Positions 25,909-38,065 of a DNA stretch of 64,000 nucleotides are shown here, in pieces. Where the stretch lies: the NCBI RefSeq assembly GCF_003265345.1, contig NZ_QFWW01000002.1, positions 62,001 through 126,000 on the forward strand. The letters are read 5' to 3'. The translations under genes were made by a program, and so were the position numbers. Under the pieces are notes generated by a model. It did not search any database, was not told the origin of the DNA, and saw nothing but the letters and a program-made list of their open reading frames with translations. Positions within the stretch are counted from its first letter, which is position 1, and each line of letters begins with the position of its first letter. Origin of the DNA: Lentzea terrae (GTDB taxonomy: Bacteria; Actinomycetota; Actinomycetes; Mycobacteriales; Pseudonocardiaceae).

Positions 25909-27509
25909 TGCTTGGTCCTCTGCACGTGGATCTTCTTCTCGACCAGCTTGCCGTCCCGGAAGCAGAAACGCACCACCCGAACGCCGTCGTCGCGGTAGGA
26001 CTGCTCGTCGGTGACGTGGTAGACGCAGCGCGCGCCAGGGGGTTCCGGCGAGGCGTGTGTCCTGCGTTCGCCGTCGCCGACCAGGGGTTCGTCACCGGAG
26101 GGCAGCAGCTTCACCACTTCGGACTCGGGCTGTCCCTCGTGGATCTGGTCGAGGTTCTGCTGCGTCACGACCTCGGTCACCGGCTGCGCGCCGAGGTACG
26201 TGAAGCCGCCGATGATGATCACCAGCACGATCGACGCGCCCGCGATCGACCCGACGCCCGCCCACTTGCGGATCCCTCGCGGTGACTCCAGCTCCTCCTG
26301 CTCGTCCTCGGGCTCGCCGGGGAGCGCGGTCTCCTCGTACGGCAGCACGGCCGCGATCCGGAAGCCGCCCGACGGCAGCGCGCCGACGTGCAGGATGCCG
26401 CCCGCCACGCGCACCCGTTCGCTCAGACCGATGAGCCCGACGCCTGGCTCACCCGTAGGCGAACCACTGCGCGACGGGTTGTTCCGCACCTCCACGACCA
26501 GCGCGTCCGGCTCGTACTTCACCGTCACCTGCACCGCCGCCCCCGGCGCGTGCTTGGCGGCGTTGGTCAGGCCCTCTTGCGCCACGCGATAGGCCGCGTG
26601 CGACACACGCGACGGCAACGGGTGCGCTTGCCCACCACGTACCAACGACACCAAGACGCCGGCCTTGCGCGCGTCGGCGACCAACGAGTCGATGGACTCC
26701 GCGGTCCGTGTGGCGGGATCGTCGTCGGGCCCGTCCTCGGCGCGCAGCACGCCGATGATCGCCCGAAGTTCACCCATGCCGGTCAAGGCGGCCGAGCGCA
26801 GCACGCCGATCGCCTCGCGCTGCTTGTCCCCCAGCGACGGGTCCAGCGCCAGCGCGCCGGCGTGCACGGAGATCAGCGACAGCCGGTGTCCGAGGCTGTC
26901 GTGCATGTCCTGGGCGATGCGGCTGCGTTCGCGCAGACGTACCTGGCGCGACAGCATCCGGTGTTCGACCTGCAACCGCGCCTCGCGGTCCTGCATCGCC
27001 TGCACCAGCGCCTCGCGTTGCGCCAGGTACCGGCCGACGAGGAACGGCAGCGCCACGCCCACGCCGAAGATCGTGATCAGGATGAGCATCCCGTAGACGG
27101 GCTCGATGTCGATCGGCCGGACGTCCCAGTCCCACACCAGCACCACGACGACGAACGTGATCGTGGTCGACACCACCGCCCTGACCCACGACTCGATCCG
27201 CCGCCCGGCCGTGTAGCTCAGCACGACCATCAACGCGGGCCCGAGGAACGGGATCGCCGCGGCGCCGATCATGACCGTCGCGGGCAGCACGTGCCGCAGC
27301 GGCAGCAGCACGAGGTAGACGGCGACGTACCCGGCGAGCGCCCAGCCCGTCACCTTCTGCTCCGCCCACGGCCCAGGCCACAGGTCCAGCAGGATCGTGG
27401 CGACCATGACGATCACTTCGCCGATGACCCGCACCGGCGTCAGCGCCTTGAGCCGGGCCAGGGTGTCGGCGACGAGCGCCTCGGCCCTGGTCCGCACAGC
27501 AGTAATCAC
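25905..27509 (-). CDS. NarL-type sensor histidine kinase with C-terminal membrane-anchored tail
   Basis: 534 residues. About five membrane helices (25-160) are followed by a HisKA_3 dimerisation helix with phospho-acceptor His203 (AQDMHDSLGHR), and an HATPase with the N-box AQEGLTNAAKH and G-box GVGLIGLSERV, ending near residue 375. Unusually, it continues through an acidic linker into a further membrane helix (about 420-442) and a 90-residue tail. The tail pattern, HEGQPESEVVKLLPSG then CVYHV then RFCFRDGKLVEKK, resembles the small BamE/SmpA fold and has two Cys. The tail should lie outside the membrane. It may be a second sensor domain. The cognate regulator overlaps by 4 bp. Confidence 0.88.
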   Translation of the reverse strand: MITAVRTRAEALVADTLARLKALTPVRVIGEVIVMVATILLDLWPGPWAEQKVTGWALAGYVAVYLVLLPLRHVLPATVMIGAAAIPFLGPALMVVLSYTAGRRIESWVRAVVSTTITFVVVVLVWDWDVRPIDIEPVYGMLILITIFGVGVALPFLVGRYLAQREALVQAMQDREARLQVEHRMLSRQVRLRERSRIAQDMHDSLGHRLSLISVHAGALALDPSLGDKQREAIGVLRSAALTGMGELRAIIGVLRAEDGPDDDPATRTAESIDSLVADARKAGVLVSLVRGGQAHPLPSRVSHAAYRVAQEGLTNAAKHAPGAAVQVTVKYEPDALVVEVRNNPSRSGSPTGEPGVGLIGLSERVRVAGGILHVGALPSGGFRIAAVLPYEETALPGEPEDEQEELESPRGIRKWAGVGSIAGASIVLVIIIGGFTYLGAQPVTEVVTQQNLDQIHEGQPESEVVKLLPSGDEPLVGDGERRTHASPEPPGARCVYHVTDEQSYRDDGVRVVRFCFRDGKLVEKKIHVQRTKQ

Positions 27510-27585
27510 GCTCTCAAGCTAACGAGCGGTCCTGTGGTCGCGCGGCACGCTGGAGTATCGAATTCCCGCGACGAAAGTTGACGAG

Positions 27586-28392
27586 TCAGACCAGCTGTGC
27601 GGTCGCCCCGGCCTTCCGGGCGCGCCACGACGCGATCACCACACCGATGATCAACAGCAGCGCGGTCGCCGCCACCATCAACGTCGACAGCGCCACGATC
27701 TCCGGCGAGATGCCCCGTTTCGAGGCCTGCGCGTAGACGAACACCGGCAGCGTCGTCGACCCGACACCGGTCAGGTACGACGAGATCACCACGTCGTCGA
27801 ACGACAGCAGGAACGCGAACGCCGCGCCGGCCACCACCGCGGGCGCCACCAACGGCAACGTCACCGTCCGGAACGCCACGAACGGCGACGCACCGAGGTC
27901 CGCGGCGGCCTCCTCCATCCGAACGTCCATTCCGGACACCCGCGACCGCACCACGACGACCACGAAGCTCAGCGAGAACGCCACGTGCGCGAACAGCAGT
28001 GCCCCGAACCCGAGCGGAATCCCGGCGAGCTTCACGAAGAACCCCAGCATCGCCACGCCCATGACGACCTCGGGCACCACCAGCGGCAGCGACAGCAACA
28101 CGGTCCACAGCCCGCGACCGGGGAACGCCCGGCGCAGCCCGAACGCCGCCAGCGTGCCGATCACGGTCGAGATCAGCGCGGACGCCAACGCCAGCTGCAA
28201 GGTCAGCTGCAACGACGCCAGCACCCGCGTGTCGTCGAACAGCTCGGCGTACCACTGCGTCGACAACCCGCTGATCTTCGACAGAGACCGCGACGAGTTG
28301 AACGACGCGAGCGCCAGCCACACGATCGGCGCGTACAGGAACAGGAAGACGAGCGCGACGACGAGCCCGAGCACCCACGGACGACGGTTCAC
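27586..28392 (-). CDS. potC: ABC transporter permease (spermidine/putrescine PotC type)
   Basis: 268 residues, six membrane helices with the PotC-like opening VALVFLFLYAPIVWLALASFN and the EAA loop MEEAAADLGASPFVAFRTVTLP, which contacts the ATPase. It pairs with the adjacent PotB-type permease (4-bp overlap). The matching ATPase and binding protein lie about 1.7 kb further upstream, beyond a tetR-P450 pair on the other strand. Polyamine specificity is inferred from family resemblance. Confidence 0.88.
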   Translation of the reverse strand: MNRRPWVLGLVVALVFLFLYAPIVWLALASFNSSRSLSKISGLSTQWYAELFDDTRVLASLQLTLQLALASALISTVIGTLAAFGLRRAFPGRGLWTVLLSLPLVVPEVVMGVAMLGFFVKLAGIPLGFGALLFAHVAFSLSFVVVVVRSRVSGMDVRMEEAAADLGASPFVAFRTVTLPLVAPAVVAGAAFAFLLSFDDVVISSYLTGVGSTTLPVFVYAQASKRGISPEIVALSTLMVAATALLLIIGVVIASWRARKAGATAQLV

Positions 28393-29240
28393 AGCACGTC
28401 CTCCCCACGCCGGCCGCGCAGCAGCAGCACGAGCACCACCAGCACGAGCAGCAGCACGGCCATCGCCGAGCCCAACGGCCAGTTGTTGCCGCCACGGAAC
28501 TGGTCGTCGATCACCGACCCGAACGTCGACTGGTCCACACCGCCGAGCAGCTTCGGCGTCACGAAGTCACCCGCCGCCGGCACCAGCACGAGCAACGACC
28601 CGGCCAGCACACCCGTGAACACACCGGGCAGCACCACCCGGAAGAACGTCGAGACCCGCCCGTGGCCGAGGTCGTAGGACGCCTCCACGAGCCGGAAGTC
28701 GAACCGCTCGCACGCCACGTACAGCGGCAGAACCATGAACGGCAGGAAGCCGTACGTCAGGCCGAGGATCACCGCGCCGTGCGTCAGCAGAAAGCCGCCG
28801 TCGCGGTCCAGCCCCACCCACCCGAGCACGGTGTTGACCAGGCCCTCGCCGTCGAGCAGCGCCTTCCACGCGTAGATCCGCGCGAGGTAGCTCGACCAGA
28901 ACGGGATAAGCACCGCCGCGAGCAGCAGAGTCCGGTACCGGCCGCCGTAGCGGGCGATGAACCACGCCAGCGGGAAACCCAGCAGCAGACAGGCGGCGGT
29001 CGTCGCCACCGCGTAGACCAGGGTCCGGCCGAAGATCGGCAGGAACGCCGGATCGAGCGCCGTCAGGTAGGCCTGCGTCGTCCACGGCAGCACCGCGCGG
29101 GCGACCCCGGTGTCCCGCGTGGCGAAGCTGAACTGGACGACGACCACCAACGGCGCGATCAGGAAAATCCCCAGCCACAGCCCGGTGGGCGTGAGCAGGG
29201 CGTTGGCCTTCAGCCAGCGTCGCGACACAACGCAGATCAT
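28389..29240 (-). CDS. potB: ABC transporter permease (spermidine/putrescine PotB type)
   Basis: 283 residues with six membrane helices and the EAA-type loop EASYDLGHGRVSTFFRVVLPG. The ATG at 29240 lies 10 bp after AGGAG. The reading frame stays open further upstream, but that stretch covers the divergent tetR operator and lacks a ribosome site. It overlaps potC by 4 bp. Its start faces the tetR gene 55 bp away, so expression may be controlled by that regulator. Confidence 0.87.
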   Translation of the reverse strand: MICVVSRRWLKANALLTPTGLWLGIFLIAPLVVVVQFSFATRDTGVARAVLPWTTQAYLTALDPAFLPIFGRTLVYAVATTAACLLLGFPLAWFIARYGGRYRTLLLAAVLIPFWSSYLARIYAWKALLDGEGLVNTVLGWVGLDRDGGFLLTHGAVILGLTYGFLPFMVLPLYVACERFDFRLVEASYDLGHGRVSTFFRVVLPGVFTGVLAGSLLVLVPAAGDFVTPKLLGGVDQSTFGSVIDDQFRGGNNWPLGSAMAVLLLVLVVLVLLLRGRRGEDVL

Positions 29241-29270
29241 GCCAGTGACACTCCTAGAAGACGGGTCGGC

Positions 29271-29307
29271 TGAACATTCATGTACCGTTGTGAACATGAG
29301 TGTTCAC
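29271..29307. promoter_or_regulatory. Probable TetR operator between potB and tetR
   Basis: Two related dyads lie here: TGAACATTCA (29271-29280) and GTGAACATGAGTGTTCAC (29290-29307, 6-bp perfect arms). The TGAACAT half-site recurs exactly 20 bp apart, about two helical turns. The second dyad covers the tetR start codon, so binding would block its own expression and could also affect potB. Binding is inferred. Confidence 0.55.
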
Positions 29308-29835
29308 CTGCTGCAGACGGCGACGTCGGTGCTGCTCAAGGACCCGACCGCGTCCCTGGGTGATGTCGCGAGAGCGGCCGGTGTCGGCAGGACCACGCTC
29401 CACAAGCGCTTTCCCACCCGATCAGCACTGGTCCGCGCCGTCGCGAGCGACGCGCTGGACCTGATCGAGTCCGTGTCGTGCCACGTGGACTTCAGCCGCG
29501 ACGACGCGATCGAGGACCTCATGACGCGCCTGGTCGCGCTCGGCCCGCGAGTGGAGTTCCTGCTCCGCTTCCCCGGCCTCGAACGCGACGAGGAACTGGC
29601 CGCCCGGATCCGCGAGATGGACCGGCCGGTGCTCGACCTGATCACCCGGCTGCAGGGCACGAAACTGCGCCGCGACCTGCCCGCGTGGTGGATCCTGCAC
29701 ACCCTCTACGCCGGGCTCTTCAACGCCTGGGAGGCGATCAGCGACGGCCGGCTCGCGCCGCTGGACGCTCCCCGGTTCGTGCTGACCACGGTGTTCGAGG
29801 GGGTAAGCAGTGCTGGAGCAGCTGACCGGACATGA
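29296..29835 (+). CDS. TetR-family transcriptional regulator
   Basis: 179 residues. The N-terminal HTH (about 5-50: ATSVLLKDPTASLGDVARAA, then GVGRTTLHKRFPTRSALVRAV) is followed by a divergent ligand domain with WWILHTLYAGLFNAWEAI. The ATG at 29296 and a GTG at 29290 are both possible; no ribosome site precedes them and the transcript may be leaderless. Its 3' end overlaps the P450 gene by 26 bp, so the two form an operon. Confidence 0.86.
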   Translation: MSVHLLQTATSVLLKDPTASLGDVARAAGVGRTTLHKRFPTRSALVRAVASDALDLIESVSCHVDFSRDDAIEDLMTRLVALGPRVEFLLRFPGLERDEELAARIREMDRPVLDLITRLQGTKLRRDLPAWWILHTLYAGLFNAWEAISDGRLAPLDAPRFVLTTVFEGVSSAGAADRT

Positions 29836-30922
29836 CGACCCGTATCCGATCTACGAACGGCTACGCGCGCACGGACCGCTGACGCGCGATGGCGGCCTCT
29901 GGGTGACGACGAGTCACCGGCTGACCAACAAGATCCTGCGCGACCGGCGGTTCGGCGTCCGCTACTCCGACGGCAGTTATCCGGCCAACGGCGGTTTGCT
30001 GCCGGAGTCGTTCCTGGAACTCGATCCCCCGGACCACACCCGGCTGCGCCGGCTCGCCACACCGGCGTTCAGCCCGAAGAAGATCGACGAGTACCGGGCG
30101 CGCGTCGAGAAGGTGGCCGAGTCGCTGCTGGACCGCGACGAGTTCGAACTGATCGCCGACTTCGCGGCGCCGCTGCCGATCTCGGTGATCAGCGACCTGC
30201 TCGGCATTCCCGACGCCGATACCGCCGAGTTCGCCGACTACGGCGCGCTCGTCGCCCAGTCGTTCGACACCGGCGTCACCGCAGCGATGGCCAACGCCAA
30301 CGACCAGGTGCTCGCGCTGTTCGACCGGCTGATCGCCGAGCGGCGCAGGACTCCCGGCGACGACGTGATCAGCTCGCTGGTCGCCGCCGAAGCCGGGCAG
30401 AAGCTCACCGCCCGGGAGATGCTCGGCACGCTGGTGTTGCTGCTGGTGGCGGGGTTCGAGACCACGGTGAACCTGATCGGCAACGGCACCCGCGCGCTGC
30501 TCGACCACCCGTCGCAGTGGCGGCTCTTCAAGGCCAATCCCGAACTCGCGCCCGCGGTCGTCGAGGAGACGCTGCGGTGGGCGCCGCCGGTGCATTTGAC
30601 CAGCCGGATCGCGCACGAGCAGGTCGACGGGATCGACGAGGACGGGGTGGTCACGCTCCTCCTCGCCGCCGCGAACCGCGACCCGGACGTCTACCCCGAG
30701 GCCCACAAGTTCGACGTCATGCGCGTGCACAAGCCGGAGCACCTCGCGTTCTCCAGCGGCATCCACTACTGCCTGGGTGCGACGCTCGCGCGCATGGAGG
30801 GCGAGGTGGCGTTCCGCGCACTGGCCCGCCGAATGCCCGACCTGCGTCAGACGGGCCCGGTGACGTTCCGCGACTCGGTCGTGATCCGCGGGATGAAGTC
30901 GTTTCCGGTCAGCCGGTCTTGA
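29810..30922 (+). CDS. Cytochrome P450
   Basis: 370 residues. The heme loop FSSGIHYCLGATLAR holds the thiolate Cys, the K-helix ExxR is ETLR in EETLRWAPPVH, and the I-helix AGFETTVN keeps the usual acid-Thr pair, unlike the other P450 in this window. The start is GTG after GAGGGGG, inside the end of tetR. It is convergent with the binding-protein gene (14-bp overlap). Substrate unknown; regulation by the overlapping TetR is likely. Confidence 0.91.
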   Translation: MLEQLTGHDDPYPIYERLRAHGPLTRDGGLWVTTSHRLTNKILRDRRFGVRYSDGSYPANGGLLPESFLELDPPDHTRLRRLATPAFSPKKIDEYRARVEKVAESLLDRDEFELIADFAAPLPISVISDLLGIPDADTAEFADYGALVAQSFDTGVTAAMANANDQVLALFDRLIAERRRTPGDDVISSLVAAEAGQKLTAREMLGTLVLLLVAGFETTVNLIGNGTRALLDHPSQWRLFKANPELAPAVVEETLRWAPPVHLTSRIAHEQVDGIDEDGVVTLLLAAANRDPDVYPEAHKFDVMRVHKPEHLAFSSGIHYCLGATLARMEGEVAFRALARRMPDLRQTGPVTFRDSVVIRGMKSFPVSRS

Positions 30923-32031
30923 CCTTCGTCCAGGCGTCGGCGTAACGCGCCTCGACGTCGCCGCCGAGGTCTTTGGTGAACGGCAGTTTCTTCAGTTGGT
31001 CCTCCGACGGGTAGACCAGCGGGTCGTTCAGCAGGTCCTTGTCGATCAACGGCTTGGCGGCGGCGTTGGGGCTGCCGTAGCGCACCACGTTGGACAGCGC
31101 CGCACCCGTGTCCGCACCGAGGATGTAGTCGATGAACCGGTGCGCGTTCCCGGCATGCGGCGCGTCCTTCGGGATGACCAGCAGGTCCACGTAGGACAGT
31201 CCACCCTCGGTCGGAATGGCGTAACCGACGTCCTCGCTGGTGTCCTTCGCCTGGAACGCGTCACCGGAGTACGCCTGCGCCAGCCGGACCTGGCCGGAGG
31301 TGAGCGGCTCGATCACGTCGGAGGTGATCTGGCCGAGCTTCTTCTTCAACGACAGCAGGAAGTTCACCGCGTCGTCGAGCTGCTTCCGGTCCGTGGTGTT
31401 CGGGTCGTGGCCGAGCTTGAGCAGGCCGAGCGCCAGGCCGTCGCGTGCCTCGTCGAGGATCGTGCTGCGGCCCTCGGCGTTCGGCAGGTCGTAGGCGTCG
31501 AAACCCGTGACGTCGCCGCCGATCTGCGACTTCGAGTACGCCAGTCCGGTGGTGCCCCACGCCCACGGCACGGAGTACTTGTTGCCGGGGTCGTAGTCGG
31601 CCTCGACGAACCGCGGCTCCAGGTTCACGAGGTTCGGGATCGCGTCGTGGTCGAGCGGCTGCAACAACCCGGACCGCAGGAACCGGCGCAGGAAGTTGTC
31701 GCTCGGCACCACCAGGTCGTAGCCCGCCTGGCCGGACGCGATCTTGGCTTCCATTTCGTCGTTGGTGGAGAAGTTGTCGTAGGTGACCTCGATGCCGGTG
31801 ATGGCCTGGAAGCCCGGCAACGTCTCCGGCGCGATGTAGTCGGTCCAGTTGTAGAAGTTGAGCTTGGGTTCGTCGACGAGGTTCGCGGCCTTGGCTGCGC
31901 TGGTGCCGCCACTGCTGGTCGGCGCCGGACCGACCGCGCACGCGGCGAGCGCGAAGTACGCCATCGAGCCCAGCATCGCGCGCCGGGTCACCCGCGGGCT
32001 GCCGGTGTCCCACAGCCGGGCGATCCGGAGC

Positions 32032-32039
<8 letters not shown>
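30909..32039 (-). CDS. potD: Spermidine/putrescine-type ABC substrate-binding lipoprotein
   Basis: 376 residues. The twin Arg (R19-R20) and hydrophobic stretch lead to the lipobox ALAAC with Cys34, suggesting export (possibly Tat) and lipid anchoring. The mature protein has PotD landmarks: LNFYNWTDYIAPETLPGF, DLVVPSDNFLRR, WAWGTTGLAYSK and AHRFIDYILGADTG. It captures the polyamine or related cation for the PotABC transporter. The ATG lies inside the last codons of potA (8-bp overlap). Confidence 0.9.
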
Positions 32040-33171
<1,132 letters not shown>

Positions 33172-33325
33172 GTCGAGGCGCCTTCACAAAGATCGGACGG
33201 GGGCCACGCCGAGCGTATCGGCGCCCGACCTCGCCCGTAAGTCGTGCGCGCGCGACCTCACACCTCCGTGCGGATGAACGTGTGCGACGATGACCTCGTA
33301 ATCCGGATGAGCAGTGGAGGAAACC

Positions 33326-33583
33326 GTGGCTTCGTCCTCGGAACTGGACAAGCGTCCTGCCGTCGACCCTCACGAGGAGCCGTCGCACGAGTGGGGCTGG
33401 CACGGCACGCTGCCCAAGGCCACCCGCATCGCCGGCTGGCTCTCCGCGATCTTCTGCTTCCTGATGCTGATCGGCAACCACCACGGTCAGACCGAGAACA
33501 TCTACCTGATCGCCAGCGGCGTGACCATCATCGCGCTGCTGGTGTGGGACGCGGCCCGGCGCAAGACGTCCTGGCGTCGCTAG
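33326..33583 (+). CDS. DUF2631 domain-containing membrane protein
   Basis: 85 residues. The start is GTG at 33326, 5 bp after GGAGG; an upstream GTG at 33314 would place that ribosome site inside the gene. A DUF2631-type N-terminus (VDPHEEPSHEWGWHG) precedes two membrane helices (IAGWLSAIFCFLMLIGNHHG and IYLIASGVTIIALLVW). The family is conserved in actinobacteria; its function is unknown. It overlaps the convergent oxidoreductase gene by 4 bp. Confidence 0.85.
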   Translation: MASSSELDKRPAVDPHEEPSHEWGWHGTLPKATRIAGWLSAIFCFLMLIGNHHGQTENIYLIASGVTIIALLVWDAARRKTSWRR

Positions 33584-34479
33584 AGCGTCTCGAGCACGAT
33601 CTTGCCCTGGGTGCGACCCGTCTCGCCCAGGGCATGTGCTTTTCCGGCGTCCGCCAGCGGGAACGTCGCGTCGACGTGCACCCTGAGCGCACCGCTCTCC
33701 ACGAGTTCGGTGATCGCCTCCAGCCCGGCGCGGTCGGGCTCGACCAGGATCGGGCTGATCCTGATGTCCTCGCGTTGCACGCTGTCCACTCCGGACGGCA
33801 CGCCCACGAACAGGCCACCGCTGCGCACCGCGGCCGGTGATGCGCCGCCCACCAGGTCGACGAACACGTCGATGTCGTTGCCCTCGTAGTCGCCCTGCGT
33901 GTAGTCGATCACTTCATCGGCGCCGAGGTCTTTGAGGAACGCGTGCTTGGGCTCGCGCGCGGTGCCGATCACGTGCGCGCCGCGGGCCTTCGCGATCTGC
34001 ACCGCGAGATGGCCGACGCCGCCCGCCGCGGCCGTGATCAGCACCTTTTGTTCTGGCTGCACGTCGGCCGTGTCGACCAAGATCTGCCACGCGGTGAGCG
34101 CGGCCAGCGGTAGCGCGCCCGCCTCGACGTGCGTGAGGCTCTGCGGCTTCTTGGCGAAGTGCCTGGACGGCGCCGTGACGTACTCGGCGTAGGCACCGGC
34201 GGCGTGCGGGAAGCGCGGCATGCCGTAGACCTCGTCGCCCGGCTTGAGCGTCGTCACGCCGAAGCCGACCTCCTCGACGACACCGGCGACGTCCCAGCCG
34301 AGGACCAGCGGGAACGTCTGCATCCCCGCCATGCCGCTGCCGGCCCGGGTCTTCCAGTCGACCGGGTTCACGCCCGCCGCGTGCACCCTGACCAACACCT
34401 CCGTGGGGAGTGGCGTGGGCTTGGGCAGGTCGGTGAGGGTGATCGGGCCGCCGAACTCGTTCTGGATGATCGCTCGCAT
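33580..34479 (-). CDS. NADP-dependent alcohol dehydrogenase-like (quinone) oxidoreductase
   Basis: 299 residues of the zinc-free MDR family. The GroES-like domain (1-120, MRAIIQNEFGGP then GWDVAGVVEEVG) precedes the NADPH fold with ITAAAGGVGHLAVQIAKARG near 150. It reduces quinones or activated alkenes. It is divergent from an HxlR regulator with an 80-bp gap, a frequent pairing in which HxlR senses electrophiles and controls the reductase. Confidence 0.9.
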   Translation of the reverse strand: MRAIIQNEFGGPITLTDLPKPTPLPTEVLVRVHAAGVNPVDWKTRAGSGMAGMQTFPLVLGWDVAGVVEEVGFGVTTLKPGDEVYGMPRFPHAAGAYAEYVTAPSRHFAKKPQSLTHVEAGALPLAALTAWQILVDTADVQPEQKVLITAAAGGVGHLAVQIAKARGAHVIGTAREPKHAFLKDLGADEVIDYTQGDYEGNDIDVFVDLVGGASPAAVRSGGLFVGVPSGVDSVQREDIRISPILVEPDRAGLEAITELVESGALRVHVDATFPLADAGKAHALGETGRTQGKIVLETL

Positions 34480-34516
34480 GGCCACTAGCTTGGGAGAGCT
34501 GGTCTCCACTGGCAAT

Positions 34517-34544
34517 TAGGCACTATCTTGTGCACTAGGTACCT
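34517..34544. promoter_or_regulatory. Probable HxlR operator region
   Basis: The divergent gap holds the repeated element TAGGCACTA and TGCACTAGG, plus the perfect palindrome AGGTACCT (34537-34544). HxlR-family regulators usually bind AT-rich dyads directly upstream of the divergent reductase. The exact site is a guess. Confidence 0.3.
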
Positions 34545-34559
34545 GATAGAAACTATGCC

Positions 34560-34926
34560 GTGATCAGGGACGTTTACCTCAAGATGTGCCCGTGTCGCGA
34601 CCTGCTGGACATGGTCGCGTCGAAGTGGACGGCGCTGGCGATCGGCGCGCTGGAGGACGGGCCGAAGCGGTTCGGTGAGCTGAAGCGCCGTCTGGAGGGT
34701 GTCAGCCAGAAGATGCTCACGCAGACGTTGCGCACGTTGGAGCGCGACGGGCTCGTCACGCGCACGGTCTACCCCTCGGTACCGTTGCGCGTCGAGTACG
34801 AGCTGACGCCGCTCGGTCGCAGCGTCACCGAGCCGCTGGCCGCGTTGCGGTTGTGGGCACAACAGAACTACGAGTCCGTCGCCGAAGCCCGGGAGACGTT
34901 CGACTCGGCCGAGCCGCTACAGCCCG

Positions 34927-34940
<14 letters not shown>
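34560..34940 (+). CDS. HxlR-family transcriptional regulator
   Basis: 126 residues. A HxlR winged helix with an early Cys (Cys11-Pro-Cys13), then LLDMVASKWTALAIGALEDG and FGELKRRLEGVSQKMLTQTL, then the wing RTVYPSVPLRVEYELTPLG. The conserved Cys near the N-terminus is used for redox or electrophile sensing in relatives. The start is GTG. It probably controls the divergent oxidoreductase. Its end overlaps the convergent kinase gene by 14 bp. Confidence 0.9.
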
Positions 34941-36437
<1,497 letters not shown>

Positions 36438-36441
<4 letters not shown>

Positions 36442-38030
36442 GCGAGGACCCAACCGAGCCGGCCTTCTTTCGTGTAGCCCTCGCAGTCGGCGACCGACTC
36501 GAAGTGGTGGCCGCCCATGTTGCAGCGCCACAGCTCCAACGAGTTCGCGTCCGCCGGCTTCTCCTTGAAGACGTGGCCGAGCTCGCCGTAGTACCCGTGT
36601 CCCTCGCAGTTGAAGAGTACCGACGACATGCGGTCCTCGGAGTTGTTGATCCGGCAGGAGTAGAGCACCCGCGTGTTCGGCTCCTCCTTCGCGAGGAGCT
36701 TGCCGAGGCCGCCGGTGTTCTCGACCGTGAAGCCCGCCGGAACGGGGATCCGCGAGGTGCCGCTGTAGTGCCAGCCGTTGCCGTTGCGGTAGCGGGACAA
36801 CGCGAGCGTCTCCCGCGGTGGCTTCGGCTGCGCTGTCGGCGGTTGCGGCTGGTTCGGTTGCGTGGACTGCTGTCCCTGAGTCGGCTTCGGACCGGTGCCG
36901 GCCTGGCTGCTGCTGGGTGCCGCGCTGCTGCTGCTCGGCGCCGCACTGCTGCTCGCCGCGCTTGAGGTCGAGCTGGTGGTCTGCGTGGTCGGCTGCGCAC
37001 TCGTCGAGCTCGGCCCCTGCTGCGCCGCTGCCGTGCCGGTCGTGTCCGGTTTGATCAGGAACACAGCGGCGAGGGCGACCACCACGACCGCGGCCGCCGC
37101 GCCCGCGAACACACCGACCTTCTTGCGGGACTTGGGTTTCTCGTCGACCCAGTCGTCCCGCGTCGGCGTGTTCGGTGCGACGAACGTGGTGACGGGCTCG
37201 ATGACGACGGTCTGCTCCGACGGGGTCGGCGGCGTGATCGTCTTGGTGCGGTCGGTGAGCCGCTCGCGCAGCTGGGGCGCGGTGAGCCGGTGCGTGTCGT
37301 CGTGGGTGAGCAGAGCCATGATCGTGGCGGCGAGCGGGCCCTGGGTGCGTTGCAGCACCGGCTCCTCGTACATGATCGCGTGCATGGTGGCCGCGGTCGT
37401 GTCCCGTTGGAACGGTGCGCGGCCCTCGACCGCGTGGAACATGGTGGCGCCCAACGCCCACAGGTCGCTCGCGGGTGAGGGCGCCTTGCCCGCGAACAGC
37501 TCCGGCGCCATGTACCCCGGCGAGCCCATGATGCCGCCGGTCGCGGTCAGCCCCGGATCGTCCATGGCGCGGGCGATGCCGAAGTCGGCGAGCTTCACGC
37601 GTCCGTCAGCCAGCACCATGATGTTGCTGGGCTTGACGTCCCGATGCACGATGCCCGCCGCGTGGGCAGCCTCCAGCGCGTTGAGCGTCTGCAGGCCGAT
37701 GTCCGCGACCTCGTCCTCGGTGAGCCTCTTGCGGGTCATGACCTCGGACAGCGTCGGCGCCTCGACGAGCTCCATGACCAGGTACGTGACGCCGTGCTCG
37801 ACGATGACGTCGTAGATGCCGACGACGTTCGGGCTGTTCAGGCGCCCGGCGGTGCGTGCCTCCCGCAGCACGCGTTCGGTCTCGGTGGTCCGCAGCTCCT
37901 TGAGCGCGACCTGGCGTCCGATGACCCGGTCCTCGGCGAGCCAGACGACCCCCATGCCGCCCCGGCCGAGCTCCCTGAGCGTCGCGTATCTGCCCGCGAC
38001 CAGCCTCGTCGTGTCCCCCACGCGCGGCAT
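36438..38030 (-). CDS. Membrane Ser/Thr protein kinase with Cys-containing extracytoplasmic domain (copy 1)
   Basis: 530 residues with the same plan as the following gene: Hanks kinase (about 13-270) with GRGGMG, VALKEL, HRDVKPSN and DFGIAR; a membrane helix near 322-342 (VFAGAAAAVVVVALAAVFLI); a long Ser/Thr/Pro/Gln linker; then a domain with CRINNSEDRMSSVLFNCEG and CNMGGHHFESVADCEG repeats ending GRLGWVL. The kinase domains of the two genes are very similar, while linkers and sensor domains have diverged. The two overlap by 4 bp and probably arose by tandem duplication. The signal sensed is unknown. Confidence 0.9.
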
Positions 38031-38065
38031 GGTATCCGCTGGCAGCGCGTGCCCAGTTGGCTACC

